From: JAPLJC01 sp052326585
Lineage (GTDB): Bacteria > Desulfobacterota > Desulfobaccia > Desulfobaccales > 0-14-0-80-60-11
DNA: 64,000 nt
Direction: 5' to 3'
NCBI GenBank assembly: GCA_052326585.1
Contig: JBKQLU010000030.1
Location: forward strand, 10,608 to 74,607
Part shown: one piece after another, positions 25,396-34,702 of the stretch
How the letters are laid out: every line of letters starts with the position of its first letter
How positions within the stretch are numbered: the first letter of the stretch is position 1
Translations under genes and position numbers: made by a program
The notes under the pieces: model-generated
Told to the model about the DNA's origin: nothing
Database searches by the model: none
The model's input: the letters and a program-made list of their open reading frames with translations, nothing else

Positions 25396-26058
25396 CTACT
25401 TCGCCTGGGGCCGCGGCCGCTTTTGGCAGGCCTGGTAAACATCATTGATGATCTGAGCCGATACGGTCTCCATGGCCTCGCTCATCCCCTGGGCCAGGCC
25501 CTGGGGCGTCTTCTGCACCAGTGGCTCTACGGCCCGATAATTTCTCTGGAACACCACCTTTTGCGAAATCAGCTCCGGCAGCGTATCCAGCAGGGTAATG
25601 TTAACGACCAGGGAGGCCTTCCAGCCGTCGGGTTCATCGACTTCCTGGAACTCTTCCACCGTCCCTTCCAATTGGTAGCGGCTGTTCCCGTAGTTAGGGC
25701 CAAGAAACACCCCCCGGAAGAGCCGGGAGTTCCTCAGGTCTCTGATGAGGTAGTCGGTTACCAGGAACCCCGGGTTGACCCGCCAGCGGTGGTACCGGTA
25801 AACGTCACTCTGGTAAGGGCTGGGCCGGTATACCATATCCGTGCTGTTATAGGCCTGCGCCACCGCGAACTGCTCCACCGCGAGGTTCTGATCGAGTTGG
25901 GGGCGGGCCCCCAGCACTGGCGAGGAGTATTCCAGGATATAGCTCTCCACCGCATTGGGTGGTTTTCCACATCCCGATAACCAGGAAATCAGGAAGAACC
26001 AGATCATCAGGGTTATCAGCAGACGGGGCGGCCGCGGCCAGGGTTTAAGTCTTCTCAT
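25396..26058 (-). CDS. ABC-type transport auxiliary lipoprotein (PqiC/MlaD-operon type)
   Basis: Protein of 220 residues with an N-terminal hydrophobic segment ending in the lipobox-like WLSGC, so Cys about 30 is probably lipidated. The body has the beta-rich plan of the PqiC/YmbA family: ESYILEYSSP near the start, VTDYLIRDLRNSRLFRGVF, YQLEGTVEEFQE and SLVVNITLLDT. Members sit at the outer membrane and partner MCE proteins in lipid shuttling. It is the last of four tandem genes; the ATG follows AAGGTGATCT, 13 bases after the MCE gene stop. Confidence 0.85.
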   Translation of the reverse strand: MRRLKPWPRPPRLLITLMIWFFLISWLSGCGKPPNAVESYILEYSSPVLGARPQLDQNLAVEQFAVAQAYNSTDMVYRPSPYQSDVYRYHRWRVNPGFLVTDYLIRDLRNSRLFRGVFLGPNYGNSRYQLEGTVEEFQEVDEPDGWKASLVVNITLLDTLPELISQKVVFQRNYRAVEPLVQKTPQGLAQGMSEAMETVSAQIINDVYQACQKRPRPQAK

Positions 26059-26071
26059 AGATCACCTTGAG

Positions 26072-26968
26072 TTATTCATTCCACCTTTTCTGTGGCGCTT
26101 TGCCGAAAAAGAGGTCCGGCGGCCGCTCCTTGAGGCGCTCCAGCAATTGGTCCAGGGAGGCCGAGGCGCGCTGGAGATGGTCGCTGAGTGCCGACGCATC
26201 CCGGGCGACGGTGCGATAGCGCAGGGCCGTTTCCGGGAGCTTCATGGCCTGCAATTCTGTCTGGATACTGGCCGCGAGTCCATGGATTTCCTTGATGGAA
26301 TCCCGGGTCCCAGCCAGAATCTCATCCAGCTTTTTGGCGCTGACCGTATCATTGATCCGTCCGGTGAACTTATCCAGGTTGGTCGCAGTGCCATGCAGTC
26401 TTGTCAGGATGCCGGTCATCTCCTTGCCCTGCAAGAAGTTTTGCATAGCCTTGGTCGTAAGCACGACCTGGTCGGAAATGCCTTTCGTGTCAACCTGCTG
26501 GAACTTACCCAAAATGACGGTGGCGGCGTCAACCAGACGCTGAATCTCGGAAGGGCGGGTGGGGATTATGGGATATTCGGAAGGGAAGCTAACCTGGGGC
26601 GACAGGGCGCGCTCCTCGGGCGTAGGCCGGTCCAGCCCGATGAATTTTACCCCGGTGATGCCCGCGGCCCGCAATTGGGCTATGGTGGTATTGGGTAAAT
26701 CACCCCGCAGGTTGATCTTCATGACCACCCCGACCAGTCGATTATCGGGCGCTACCCGGATCTGCTCCACCCGGCCCACATCTACGCCCCGGTATTTGAC
26801 GCCGGAATCTGCCTGCAGGCCCTCCACCGATTCGTCAAAGTATGAGATGTAGTGTTTTCCCTTCTGAAAGAAGCTGCTGGCTCCCACCCAGATGATGGCG
26901 GCCACGGCTAAGATAGATCCCAGGATCACGAAGAGCCCCAGGATAAAGTTGGTAGATTTTCTGGCCAT
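26072..26968 (-). CDS. mlaD: MlaD-family (MCE domain) lipid-transport protein
   Basis: Protein of 298 residues: one N-terminal transmembrane helix (about 10-32), then an MCE domain (about 38-120) with the typical HYISYFDESVEGLQADSGVKYRGVDVGRVEQI and later GITGVKFIGLD. The remaining ~160 residues are helical with heptad character. MCE proteins form hexameric rings or tubes in the periplasm that carry phospholipids to or from the MlaEF ABC transporter. It starts 2 bases after the stop of the ATPase gene, with the ribosome site AGGGACC overlapping that gene's end, so translation is coupled. The symbol is by family resemblance; direction of transport is unknown. Confidence 0.9.
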   Translation of the reverse strand: MARKSTNFILGLFVILGSILAVAAIIWVGASSFFQKGKHYISYFDESVEGLQADSGVKYRGVDVGRVEQIRVAPDNRLVGVVMKINLRGDLPNTTIAQLRAAGITGVKFIGLDRPTPEERALSPQVSFPSEYPIIPTRPSEIQRLVDAATVILGKFQQVDTKGISDQVVLTTKAMQNFLQGKEMTGILTRLHGTATNLDKFTGRINDTVSAKKLDEILAGTRDSIKEIHGLAASIQTELQAMKLPETALRYRTVARDASALSDHLQRASASLDQLLERLKERPPDLFFGKAPQKRWNE

Positions 26969-26970
26969 AT

Positions 26971-27756
26971 TTATGGTCCCTTAGACTGGTCGCTGCTGAA
27001 AGGCTTGCGGTTAAAGAAGTTTTTCACCCGGGGGTCCGGGGAATTCTCCTTGAGGTCCCGGGGGTCGCCTTCAGCGATGATGCCCCTGGCGCTCTTATCC
27101 AGCATTATGACGCGGTGGGCGATGGCAAAAATGGACTCCAGTTCATGGGTGACCACCACCATGGTCGTGCCCATGCCGGCATTGAGGCTTTTGATCAGGA
27201 TGTCCAGTTCCGCGGCGGTTACGGGATCCAATCCGGCTGAAGGTTCATCAAAGAAGAGCACCGCAGGATCGAGGGCCATGGCCCGGGCCAGTCCGGCTCG
27301 CTTCGCCATCCCACCGGAGATCTCTTCGGGCAGGTGGTTTTCATACCCGGCCAGATTCACCAGGCCCAGTTTCATCTTGACGATGAGATCGATAGTCTCT
27401 TCATCCAGGTCGGTAAATTCCTGGAGGGTTAAGCCGACGTTTTCAGCCAGGGTCATGGACCCAAAGAGGGCGCCGGACTGAAAGAGCACCCCGATCCCGG
27501 TTTTTAAGGAATGGAGCTTGCTCTCGTCATCGGTCATGATATCGATGCCGTTGAGCAACACTCTCCCAGCCGCGGGCGGATAGAGGCCGATCAGATGTTT
27601 GAGCAGGGTAGATTTGCCGCAGCCGCTCCCCCCCAGAATCACCAGGATCTCACCCCGGTTAACCTGAAAGCTGACCCTCTCGAAGACGGTGTTGTCGCCA
27701 AAGCGGGCAGTGAGTCCATCCACCACGATGATGGGGTCTTGACCGGCGTTTCCCAA
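26971..27756 (-). CDS. mlaF: MlaF-like ABC transporter ATP-binding protein
   Basis: Cytoplasmic ATPase of 261 residues with Walker A GGSGCGKST, a Q-loop (GVLFQSGALFGSM), the signature EISGGMAKRAGLARAMALDP, Walker B AVLFFDEPSAGLDP and the switch His in VVVTHE. The SGGMAKRAGLARA form of the signature is diagnostic for the Mla/Ttg2 lipid-transport branch. The start codon is TTG, 8 bases after AAAAGGA. It follows the permease gene by about 70 bases and is coupled to the MCE gene. Confidence 0.92.
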   Translation of the reverse strand: MGNAGQDPIIVVDGLTARFGDNTVFERVSFQVNRGEILVILGGSGCGKSTLLKHLIGLYPPAAGRVLLNGIDIMTDDESKLHSLKTGIGVLFQSGALFGSMTLAENVGLTLQEFTDLDEETIDLIVKMKLGLVNLAGYENHLPEEISGGMAKRAGLARAMALDPAVLFFDEPSAGLDPVTAAELDILIKSLNAGMGTTMVVVTHELESIFAIAHRVIMLDKSARGIIAEGDPRDLKENSPDPRVKNFFNRKPFSSDQSKGP

Positions 27757-27825
27757 GGAGTATCCTTTTGGCGGACAACTTACAAAAAATAGAAAGATCT
27801 AAAAAAGGCTTCCGGAAATTTCTCC

Positions 27826-28977
27826 CTAAATCCCCAAATATTGAAAAGCCAGAGCGAAGGCTGAGTCGGTGACGATGATGAGAAACAGGGCGGCCACCAC
27901 CGCCGAGGTGGTGGCGGAACCCACCGCGGCGGCCCCGCCCCGCACCTGGAAACCGCGTTGGCAGCCGATGCCGGCAATAAGCAAGGCAAAGACTCCAGCC
28001 TTAAGAAGGCTGAGGATGATATCCAACAAGGCAAGACTGGTCTGGGTCTCCTTCAGGTAGGCGTAAGCCGTCAGGTCCAGACCCATGACCCCCACCACCA
28101 GGCCGCCGGCGATCCCGAAGATATCGGCGTAAACGGTGAGGAGGGGCACTACTACAATGGCTGCCAGCACCTTGGGGAGCGCCAGAAACCTGATGGGGTC
28201 GAAACCCATGGTCACCAGGGCGTCCACTTCCTCATTGACCTTCATGGTGCCGATTTCCGCGGCAAAGGCGGACCCTGACCTCCCGGCTACTAGAATGGCC
28301 GTCATGATGGGACCAAGTTCCTTGACCATGCCGATGGCCAGAAGAGAGGCCACGTAGACATTGGCCCCGAACTGTTTGAGCTGCAGCGAAGACATGAAGG
28401 CGATAATAAGCCCCAGGAGGAAGCTGAGGAGGCCCACGATGGGCAGCCCATCCGCCCCCGCCTTTTTCATGTAGTAGGTGACGTCCTGCCAGCGGACCGA
28501 ACGCGGGTGGAGCAAGGCTTGCATCATGCTGATAAGGAGCGCTCCCAGAAAAGAGGTCACCTCCGCCAGGTCATTAAAGAACCGCCGGCTGCCCTCACCC
28601 ACTTGCTCCACCAGATTGCCGCTGTCCCGCTCGCGGATCAGAGGAGGGGTCCGCAGGGCTTGCGGATCGATGAGGCCCATGATCCCCTTGGCCTTCGCGG
28701 TGGGATTGACAAACTCCAGGGGCACGGACCCGGCCCTGGACTTGCTCTCCAGCTCTAAAAGCCCCAAGGCTCCGGCGCTGTCCAGATATTCCACCCCGGC
28801 CAGGTCCACGGTCAATTTGCTGGGGGTCATTCTGCCCAGCAGGGCCGTGACCTCCAGGTTAAAGAGGCCCAGATTTTCCAGGGCGATGCGCCCGGAGATG
28901 GCGAGATTGAGTTCCCGGCCTTTCTGGCCGGCCACCTTTAGGCTGAAGTTGCGACTCGGTTGAGTGGGGTGGTCCAT
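27826..28977 (-). CDS. mlaE: MlaE-family permease fused to an N-terminal STAS domain
   Basis: Protein of 383 residues. The first ~110 are a STAS-like domain (VDLAGVEYLDSAGALGLLELESKSRAG), which in other species is the separate MlaB protein. After a linker comes the MlaE membrane domain (about 125-380) with five to six helices and the conserved GLLSFLLGLIIAFMSSLQLKQFGAN, KELGPIMTAILVAGRSGSAFAAEIGTMKVNEE and ALVTMGFDP blocks. This fused form is common outside the gamma-proteobacteria. It is first in the four-gene Mla-type operon that maintains outer-membrane lipid asymmetry in model species. The ribosome site is weak. Confidence 0.92.
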   Translation of the reverse strand: MDHPTQPSRNFSLKVAGQKGRELNLAISGRIALENLGLFNLEVTALLGRMTPSKLTVDLAGVEYLDSAGALGLLELESKSRAGSVPLEFVNPTAKAKGIMGLIDPQALRTPPLIRERDSGNLVEQVGEGSRRFFNDLAEVTSFLGALLISMMQALLHPRSVRWQDVTYYMKKAGADGLPIVGLLSFLLGLIIAFMSSLQLKQFGANVYVASLLAIGMVKELGPIMTAILVAGRSGSAFAAEIGTMKVNEEVDALVTMGFDPIRFLALPKVLAAIVVVPLLTVYADIFGIAGGLVVGVMGLDLTAYAYLKETQTSLALLDIILSLLKAGVFALLIAGIGCQRGFQVRGGAAAVGSATTSAVVAALFLIIVTDSAFALAFQYLGI

Positions 28978-29044
28978 AGCATCCGGGAAACGCCGGTCCG
29001 GCCCCGTGACCCTTCCGAACCCGCGCTTATCCTAAATGATTCAG

Positions 29045-29608
29045 TTAGTTATTAAAATCGAGCGCCAGGAACTCTTCATCGGTCAGACCCCACCTGTGCA
29101 ACGCTTCCTCCGCATCCAGGCTTACACCCAGCAGTCCTACCAGCCGCCCCCCAGAGAAGATCGGGGCCGCGATGATATAAATCTCAGAGCCGCCCTGCAA
29201 AAAGAAGCGCTTTTGGGAGATACGGCGGCTTTTCAAGACCTGGGCAAATAAATCGTAGCCGGAGAAATTAAAGCCCCCGTCTTTTTTCTCGGGATACCTT
29301 CCCAGGCTGTCTCCCTGCAAGTCCGCGACGCCGATCTGGAAAGGGCAGCTGCGGCAGAGCTTAACAGCCGACTCCGATGCTCCCAGGGCCTGATTGACGG
29401 CTGGCGTGTCCAGCCGGGCCACCGGTCCGCCCAGCGTCCCGGCCAGCCGCTGGATACAGCCTTGGACCTCTTCCTTAAAATTGGCCGCGGCAGGACTCAA
29501 GGGCGGCTTTTTGGCGGAACAGGCGCAGAAAATTAAGAGAATCAAAAGAAGAGTGAGATGCCGAAGACGACCGGCGTTAAATTTACCGGGGAGACTACCC
29601 TGTGCCAT
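29045..29608 (-). CDS. lipoprotein with a Cache-like sensor region
   Basis: Protein of 187 residues; ATG follows AAAGGTGGTGGCAA. The hydrophobic stretch TLLLILLIFCACSAKK ends in a lipobox-like site. The C-terminal ~110 residues (VADLQGDSLGRYP, DLFAQVL, RRISQKRFFLQGGSEIYIIAAPI, GRLVGLLGVSLD) follow the order of extracellular PDC/Cache ligand-binding domains, ending with the typical GVLGVSLDAEE turn. No signalling domain is attached, so it would be a free-standing periplasmic binding lipoprotein. It is 67 bases upstream of the mlaE start on the same strand and could be co-transcribed. The Cache call is moderate. Confidence 0.65.
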   Translation of the reverse strand: MAQGSLPGKFNAGRLRHLTLLLILLIFCACSAKKPPLSPAAANFKEEVQGCIQRLAGTLGGPVARLDTPAVNQALGASESAVKLCRSCPFQIGVADLQGDSLGRYPEKKDGGFNFSGYDLFAQVLKSRRISQKRFFLQGGSEIYIIAAPIFSGGRLVGLLGVSLDAEEALHRWGLTDEEFLALDFNN

Positions 29609-29758
29609 TTGCCACCACCTTTGCCACTCTTAATTTGTCTGAGGCCGCAGCCGTGAAAATAGTCTTAGCAGGTTATGCTGCCCGCCGGTTAAGCGGCGGG
29701 GGCAAGGTTAAGGCCGCGGCTCCGGAAGGGCGGCGGCCCTGGCCGCGCCCCTTAAATC

Positions 29759-31060
29759 TCACTCTTGCTCCCCGAATACCCGGGCGAAGATGGCATCGAC
29801 GTGGCGCAGGGAGCGGTCCAAATCGAAGATGGGCGCCAGTTCCGCCGGGGTCAGATGCCGGGCGATCTCCGCATCATTTTGGACCAGGGTGGCAAAATCG
29901 GAGCCTTGTTCCCAGACTAGCATGGCCGGGCGCTGCACCAACCGGTAAGCTGCATCCCGGCTCAGGCCCTTGCCGATCAGCGCCAGCAGCAGGCCCTGGG
30001 AAAAGATCAGGCCGTGGGTGAGGTTGAGGTTCTTGAGCATATTTATCGGGTAAACCGTGAGATCCTTGAGCAGGCGGGTCAGGCGGGACAGCATGAAGTC
30101 CAGGAGCACGGTGCTATCCGGGGCAATGAGCCGTTCCACCGAGGAGTGGCTGATGTCCCGCTCGTGCCACAGGGGGACGTTTTCCAGGGCCGCCAGTGCA
30201 TTGGCCCGGAGCAGCCGGGCCAGGCCGCACAGGTTCTCGGACAAGACCGGGTTGCGCTTGTGGGGCATCGCGGAAGAGCCCTTTTGGCCGGCCGCGAAGA
30301 ACTCCTCGGCCTCCCGCACCTCGGTGCGCTGCAGGTGGCGGATCTCCAGGGCCACCTTCTCGACGCTGGCGCCGATCAGGGCCAGGGTAAGGAAATATTC
30401 GGCGTGCCGGTCCCGCTGCAGCACCTGGGTGGAGATGGGCGCCGGGGTAAGCCCCAGGCAGGCGCAGGCCCTGGCCTCCACCTCCGGGGGCAGGTGGGCG
30501 AAGGTGCCCACCGCGCCGGAAAGTTTGCCCACTGCGATAGTTTGGCGGGCCGCCGCCAGGCGGGCGCGCTGCCGTTGGAATTCGGCAAACCACAAGGCGA
30601 AGACTAATCCCAGGGTAACGGGTTCGGCATGCACCCCATGGGTGCGGCCCACCATAGGCACATGCTTAAATTCATAGGCCCGCTCCTTCAGGACAGTAAG
30701 CAGCCCATCCAGATCGGCTTGCAAAAGGTCGGCGGCTTCCTTGAGGCGCAGCGCCAGGGCGGTATCCAATACGTCCGAGGAGGTGAGCCCGAAGTGGAAA
30801 TAGCGGCCGTCCTCTCCCAGGCCGGCGGCCACCTGGTCCACAAAGGCGGCCACGTCGTGATGGGTCTTTTCTTCCAGGGCCAGGATCTGCTTAACGTCGA
30901 CGGCAGCCTCGGCCCGGGCCCGGGCCGGCGTCTCCCGGGGAATGATGCCGCACTCCGCCATGGCCTCCATGGCCGCCAACTCCACCTGGAGCCAACTGGC
31001 ATACTGATTCTCTTCGCTCCAGATGCGGGCCATTTCCTTGCGGCTGTATCGGGGAATCAT
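29759..31060 (-). CDS. purB: adenylosuccinate lyase
   Basis: Protein of 433 residues, the normal bacterial length. It splits adenylosuccinate to AMP and SAICAR to AICAR in purine synthesis. Signs: RYSRKEMARIWSEENQYASWLQVE at the N-terminus, KTHHDVAAFV, FGLTSSDVLDTA, the catalytic MVGRTHGVHAEP (His), and the superfamily signature GSSAMPHKRNP with the mobile-loop Ser. ATG follows GAGGTGAGAC. It is a stand-alone gene here; the neighbours are unrelated to purine synthesis. Confidence 0.96.
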   Translation of the reverse strand: MIPRYSRKEMARIWSEENQYASWLQVELAAMEAMAECGIIPRETPARARAEAAVDVKQILALEEKTHHDVAAFVDQVAAGLGEDGRYFHFGLTSSDVLDTALALRLKEAADLLQADLDGLLTVLKERAYEFKHVPMVGRTHGVHAEPVTLGLVFALWFAEFQRQRARLAAARQTIAVGKLSGAVGTFAHLPPEVEARACACLGLTPAPISTQVLQRDRHAEYFLTLALIGASVEKVALEIRHLQRTEVREAEEFFAAGQKGSSAMPHKRNPVLSENLCGLARLLRANALAALENVPLWHERDISHSSVERLIAPDSTVLLDFMLSRLTRLLKDLTVYPINMLKNLNLTHGLIFSQGLLLALIGKGLSRDAAYRLVQRPAMLVWEQGSDFATLVQNDAEIARHLTPAELAPIFDLDRSLRHVDAIFARVFGEQE

Positions 31061-31205
31061 GTCTCACCTCAAGGGCGCCGGCCGATTTTACCAGGAAGCG
31101 CCTCCGTGATTATAAACGGAAGCCCCTGGTAAGAAAAGAAGATTGACGCGGCTAACTCGAATAGATAACTTTCTTGACATCCGGAAGTGTTGCCGCGAGA
31201 CCGAT

Positions 31206-31856
31206 ATGGCCGATTGGGGAGAAATTTTTGCCGCGCCAAAGATGCAGGGGCTGCCGCCCAACCCGGAGTTCCTGGCCCTGCTGCCGGAACTGAAACTGGC
31301 TGGCTGCCGCCGGGTCCTGGATGCCGGCTGCGGGGTGGGCCGCCATCTGCTGCCCCTGGTGCAGGAGGGCTTCCAGGTGGTGGGGGTGGACCGGGAGGCC
31401 TCGGTGCTCCGGGTTTTGCAGGGCCGCCTGCAAGCCGCCGCCCTGGCGGCGCCGTTGCTCCAGGCCGATCTGCGCCGTCTGCCCGTAGCCCCGCGCCGCT
31501 TCGATCTCGGCGTCAGCATCAATGTGCTCAATCACGGGGATGCCGCGGCTTTTCGGGCCTATTGCCGGGAACTGGACCGGGTTTTGAAGGTTGGCGCCCA
31601 TCTCTTCATCTATCTCTCACCCCGGGTATTTGCGGCCCGGGTGATGCTGCCCGGCACCCGGGAGCTGGAGCCTGGCACCCTGGTGGACCTCGCCACCCCG
31701 GATGGCAAACTGGTGCACCATTTCCCCACTCCCGAAGAATTGCAGGCGCAATTCCCGGGCTATGAACTCTGTCGTCTGGAGACCATCCAGGCTGCCATCC
31801 CCTTCATGGGCGACGTCGAAATGCCTCAACTCATCTTTTATGGAAGGAAAGGATAA
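31206..31856 (+). CDS. class I SAM-dependent methyltransferase
   Basis: Protein of 216 residues from the ATG at 31206 (MADWGEIFAAPK); an upstream TTG at 31143 would add 21 residues and neither has a strong ribosome site. SAM-binding motif I is VLDAGCGVGRHL, followed by the acidic end of strand 2 (GVDREAS), motif II/III region DLRRLPVAPRRFDLGVSINVLNHGD, and LDRVLKVGAHLFIYLSP. This is the methyltransf_11/25 plan for small-molecule methylation. The acceptor is unknown. It ends 77 bases before the frameshifted hydrolase gene on the same strand. Confidence 0.85.
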   Translation: MADWGEIFAAPKMQGLPPNPEFLALLPELKLAGCRRVLDAGCGVGRHLLPLVQEGFQVVGVDREASVLRVLQGRLQAAALAAPLLQADLRRLPVAPRRFDLGVSINVLNHGDAAAFRAYCRELDRVLKVGAHLFIYLSPRVFAARVMLPGTRELEPGTLVDLATPDGKLVHHFPTPEELQAQFPGYELCRLETIQAAIPFMGDVEMPQLIFYGRKG

Positions 31857-31933
31857 AGCCTGGACCGCCGGGTTGCGGTGGCACAGGTTGGCCCAAGATA
31901 GAGAAAAACGGCAAACAGTCCCCTAGAAAATCC

Positions 31934-33000
31934 ATGGCTGAGCAAGAGGAATCCCCCATCCTGGCCCAGCGCCGGGGTAGCCTGTTAAATCTGGTCCTCA
32001 ACCGGCCCCGGGTCCTCAACACCCTGAACCGGGAGATGGTCCGGCGGCTGCGCCGGCATCTGGATGAGGCCCGGGAGGACGCGGGGGTAAGGCTGATCGT
32101 CCTCTCCGGGGCCGGCGACCGGGGCTTCTGCGCCGGCGGCGATCTGAAGGAATCGGCCCTGGCCCTTAAGGGCCAGGCGCCTCTCCAGGTCGAAGATTTT
32201 TTCCGGGAAGAGTACGCCCTGGATTTGCTGCTGCACCAGTTTCCCAAGGCGGTGGCGGTCCTGGCGGATGGCATCACCATGGGCGGCGCGGCCTGGGTTT
32301 GGCCGCAGGCGCGGACCTGGTCGTGGCCACGGAACGCAGCCGCATGGCCATGCCCGAGACCAGAATCGGCTTTTTTCCGGATGTGGGGGCCAGCGGCTGG
32401 CTGCACGACCGCTGTCCCCCCGGCTATCCGGAGTACCTGGCCCTCACCGGTTACGAAGCGCTGGGGGGCGAATGCCTCCGCCTGGGATTGGCCACCCACC
32501 TGGCGCGATCGGCACGCCTGCAGGACCTCTTGGAGGACCTGGTTAAGATCGGGGCGCGCCTGGCGCCGGGGTCCCTGGGAAGGGAGGAGGCAGCCAGTCA
32601 GGTTCGGGCCGGGCTTCCGGACTACGCCCGCCAGGACGTGCCGCCCCGGCCGGAGTTGGACGCCTGGGTGGCCCGGCATTTTGCGGGTAGAGAGAGCCTG
32701 GGGGAAATTGTCGCCTCCCTCAGTCAGTGCAGCCAGGAGCTGGATATCTGTGGGGAGGCCTTGCGGCGGATATCCGAGCGCTCCCCCACGGCCCTGGCCC
32801 TGACCCTGAAGCTGCTCCGGGCCAACCGGGGGCGGCCGCTGCCGGAGGTCCTGGCGCGGGAGGCCCGGGCCGCCCGCCTCATGGTGCAGCAGCCCGACTA
32901 CCTGGAGGGCATCCGGGCGCGACTGATCGACAGGGATGATCGCCCCCGCTGGCAGCCGGCGCGCCTCAGCGATCTGGGTGAGCTGGCAGTAGAGCTTTAG
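31934..33000 (+). pseudogene. 3-hydroxyisobutyryl-CoA hydrolase-like (enoyl-CoA hydratase family), frameshifted
   Basis: Two overlapping frames make one protein of about 355 residues. The first frame (from 31934) gives RGSLLNLVLNRPRVLNTLNREM, the oxyanion-hole FCAGGDLK and VLADGITMGG, then turns into nonsense. The second frame (from about 32290 to 33000) resumes with LGLAAGADLVVATERSRMAMPETRIGFFPDVGASG and the HIBCH-type C-terminus (ISERSPTALALTLKLL, RARLIDRDDRPRWQP). The break lies within 32281-32292 in a run of GGC triplets, consistent with loss of one base by slippage (a GGC-GGC-GGC-GGC tract now reads GGCGGCGCGGC). It may be a real mutation or a sequencing slip; all catalytic regions are otherwise intact. 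The valine-pathway hydrolase role is inferred from the family. Confidence 0.82.
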
Positions 33001-33094
33001 CAGGAGTGTCGGGGCGGGTTTTAAAACCAGCCCCGACCGGGCAATTAACCTGGGGCAACTTGCGGCGGCGAGCCGATTCCGCTATAAAAACCTT

Positions 33095-34216
33095 ATGTCT
33101 AAGAAAGATGAAATCCTGCCGATAAAGCGCAAACCTACCCGGTCCATCCATATCGGCGGGGTACAGATCGGCGGCGGCGCCCCGGTGGTGGTGCAGTCCA
33201 TGACCAATACCGACACCGGGAATGTCAGCGCCACCCTGGCCCAGCTCCAGAGATTGGCTGCGGCCGGCTGCGAGGTGGCCCGGCTGGCGGTGCCGGATCA
33301 GAAGGCGGCCCGGGCCTTTGGGGAGATCAAAAAAGAGAGCCCGCTGCCCCTGATTGCCGACATCCATTTCAATCAGCGCCTGGCCTTGGCCGCCCTGGAG
33401 CAGGGGGCCGACGCCATCCGCATCAACCCCGGCAACCTGGGGGGGGAGCAGAAGACCCGCCAGGTGCTGGAGGCCTGCCGGCAGCGGGGGGTGCCGCTGC
33501 GCCTGGGGGTGAATGCCGGCTCCCTGGAGGCGGATTTGCTGGAAAGGTATGGCGCCCCTAGCGCCGCGGCCCTGGCGGCCAGCGCCCTCCGCTGGGTCAA
33601 GAAGTTCGAGGCTTGGGGCTTCTTCGATTTCAAGATCTCCCTGAAATCCTCCGATGTCCTGGTGACCGTGGCGGCTTACCGGGAGGTCTCGCGCCGGACA
33701 AACTATCCTTTGCATCTCGGGGTGACCGAAGCCGGGGGGCTGATCGCCGGAACGGTAAAGTCGGCCCTGGGGATCGGTATGCTGCTGGCCCAGGGTATCG
33801 GCGACACCATGCGGGTCTCACTCACCCGGGACCCGGTGGAGGAGGTGCGGGCGGCCTATGAGATTCTCCGGGCCCTGCACCTCCGGGAGCGCGGCGTAGA
33901 ACTGATTTCCTGCCCTACCTGCGGCCGCTGCCGCCTAGACCTCTTCGCGCTGGCAGAGGAGGCGGAGCGGCGCCTGCTGGCGGTGACCACCCCTCTCAAG
34001 GTGGCTATCATGGGCTGCGTGGTGAACGGGCCGGGGGAGGCCCGGGAGGCGGACATCGGCGTGGCTGGCGGCGCCGGGGTGGGAGTCCTGTTTAAAAAGG
34101 GGCGCAAGCTCCGCCAGGTACCCGAGAAAGAGTTGCTCCGCGCCCTGCTTGTGGAAGTGGCGGCCCTCACCGGTGAGGCGGTGGATTTGCCGGAAAATGG
34201 GCCGGAGAAGCCCTGA
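33095..34216 (+). CDS. ispG: 4-hydroxy-3-methylbut-2-en-1-yl diphosphate synthase (GcpE)
   Basis: Protein of 373 residues, the length of the bacterial two-domain form. It makes HMBPP from MEcPP in the MEP isoprenoid pathway using a [4Fe-4S] cluster. Evidence: PVVVQSMTNTDT, the TIM-barrel part (ADIHFNQRLAL, DAIRINPGNLG, GVTEAGG), and the cluster domain with SCPTCGRC and VAIMGCVVNGPGEAREADIGVAGG (three Cys and Glu ligands). ATG at 33095 gives MSKKDEILP; no strong ribosome site is visible. It follows the hydrolase-like gene by about 95 bases. Confidence 0.96.
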   Translation: MSKKDEILPIKRKPTRSIHIGGVQIGGGAPVVVQSMTNTDTGNVSATLAQLQRLAAAGCEVARLAVPDQKAARAFGEIKKESPLPLIADIHFNQRLALAALEQGADAIRINPGNLGGEQKTRQVLEACRQRGVPLRLGVNAGSLEADLLERYGAPSAAALAASALRWVKKFEAWGFFDFKISLKSSDVLVTVAAYREVSRRTNYPLHLGVTEAGGLIAGTVKSALGIGMLLAQGIGDTMRVSLTRDPVEEVRAAYEILRALHLRERGVELISCPTCGRCRLDLFALAEEAERRLLAVTTPLKVAIMGCVVNGPGEAREADIGVAGGAGVGVLFKKGRKLRQVPEKELLRALLVEVAALTGEAVDLPENGPEKP

Positions 34217-34480
34217 GCCGCAGGGGCCGGGTGAAAGACCGGCCTCATCTAAGCAGGCTGGAAAGAGTTTGTAAAAGGTGCCTCACGGATTCTGCGCCAA
34301 TGCCGCCACCAGGTTTTATCGGTCTTAAAGTTATTTGGACGTTACAGAAGCGGCCGGTTCTTTCGAGCCGCTGCTACTCCGCAACAACCCCGGCACCCTG
34401 GCAGCAACCTATCCTCTTATTGGGAATACTTATCCCGCCACGAAAGTCGCACCCCGTAAAAATCAGGGACTTATCCGGTC

Positions 34481-34512
34481 AAAATCAGGGATAGCCCTAT
34501 TTGATTTTTCTT
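34481..34512 (+). terminator. possible terminator downstream of ispG
   Basis: In AAAATCAGGG-ATAG-CCCTATTTGATTTTT the AGGG/CCCT core and the AAAATC/GATTTT arms can pair with a bulge, followed by TTCTTTT. It is 265 bases after the ispG stop. The rest of 34217-34580 holds no gene I can see. Confidence 0.35.
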
Positions 34513-34580
34513 TTGATGCCGTAAAGTACGATAAACTTGGCCTATGTGCCGGAAAAACTGGGAGATTTTAAAAAAATTCC

Positions 34581-34609
34581 TTGACAAACAGCCAAAAGAT
34601 TCTTAATCA
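34581..34609 (+). promoter_or_regulatory. sigma-70 type promoter of the small exported-protein pair
   Basis: A perfect -35 TTGACA (34581-34586) is followed after 17 bases by TAATCA (34604-34609), a weak -10. It lies about 95 bases before the lipoprotein ATG in AT-rich sequence. Confidence 0.5.
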
Positions 34610-34702
34610 ATGATGCATTCTAATAGCTTGGCCAGGTGGGACAGTTCAGGGATGGCAGGATCATTCAGGTGTCCGAGTCAGAATTTTAAGGGGGCGACGT
34701 CA

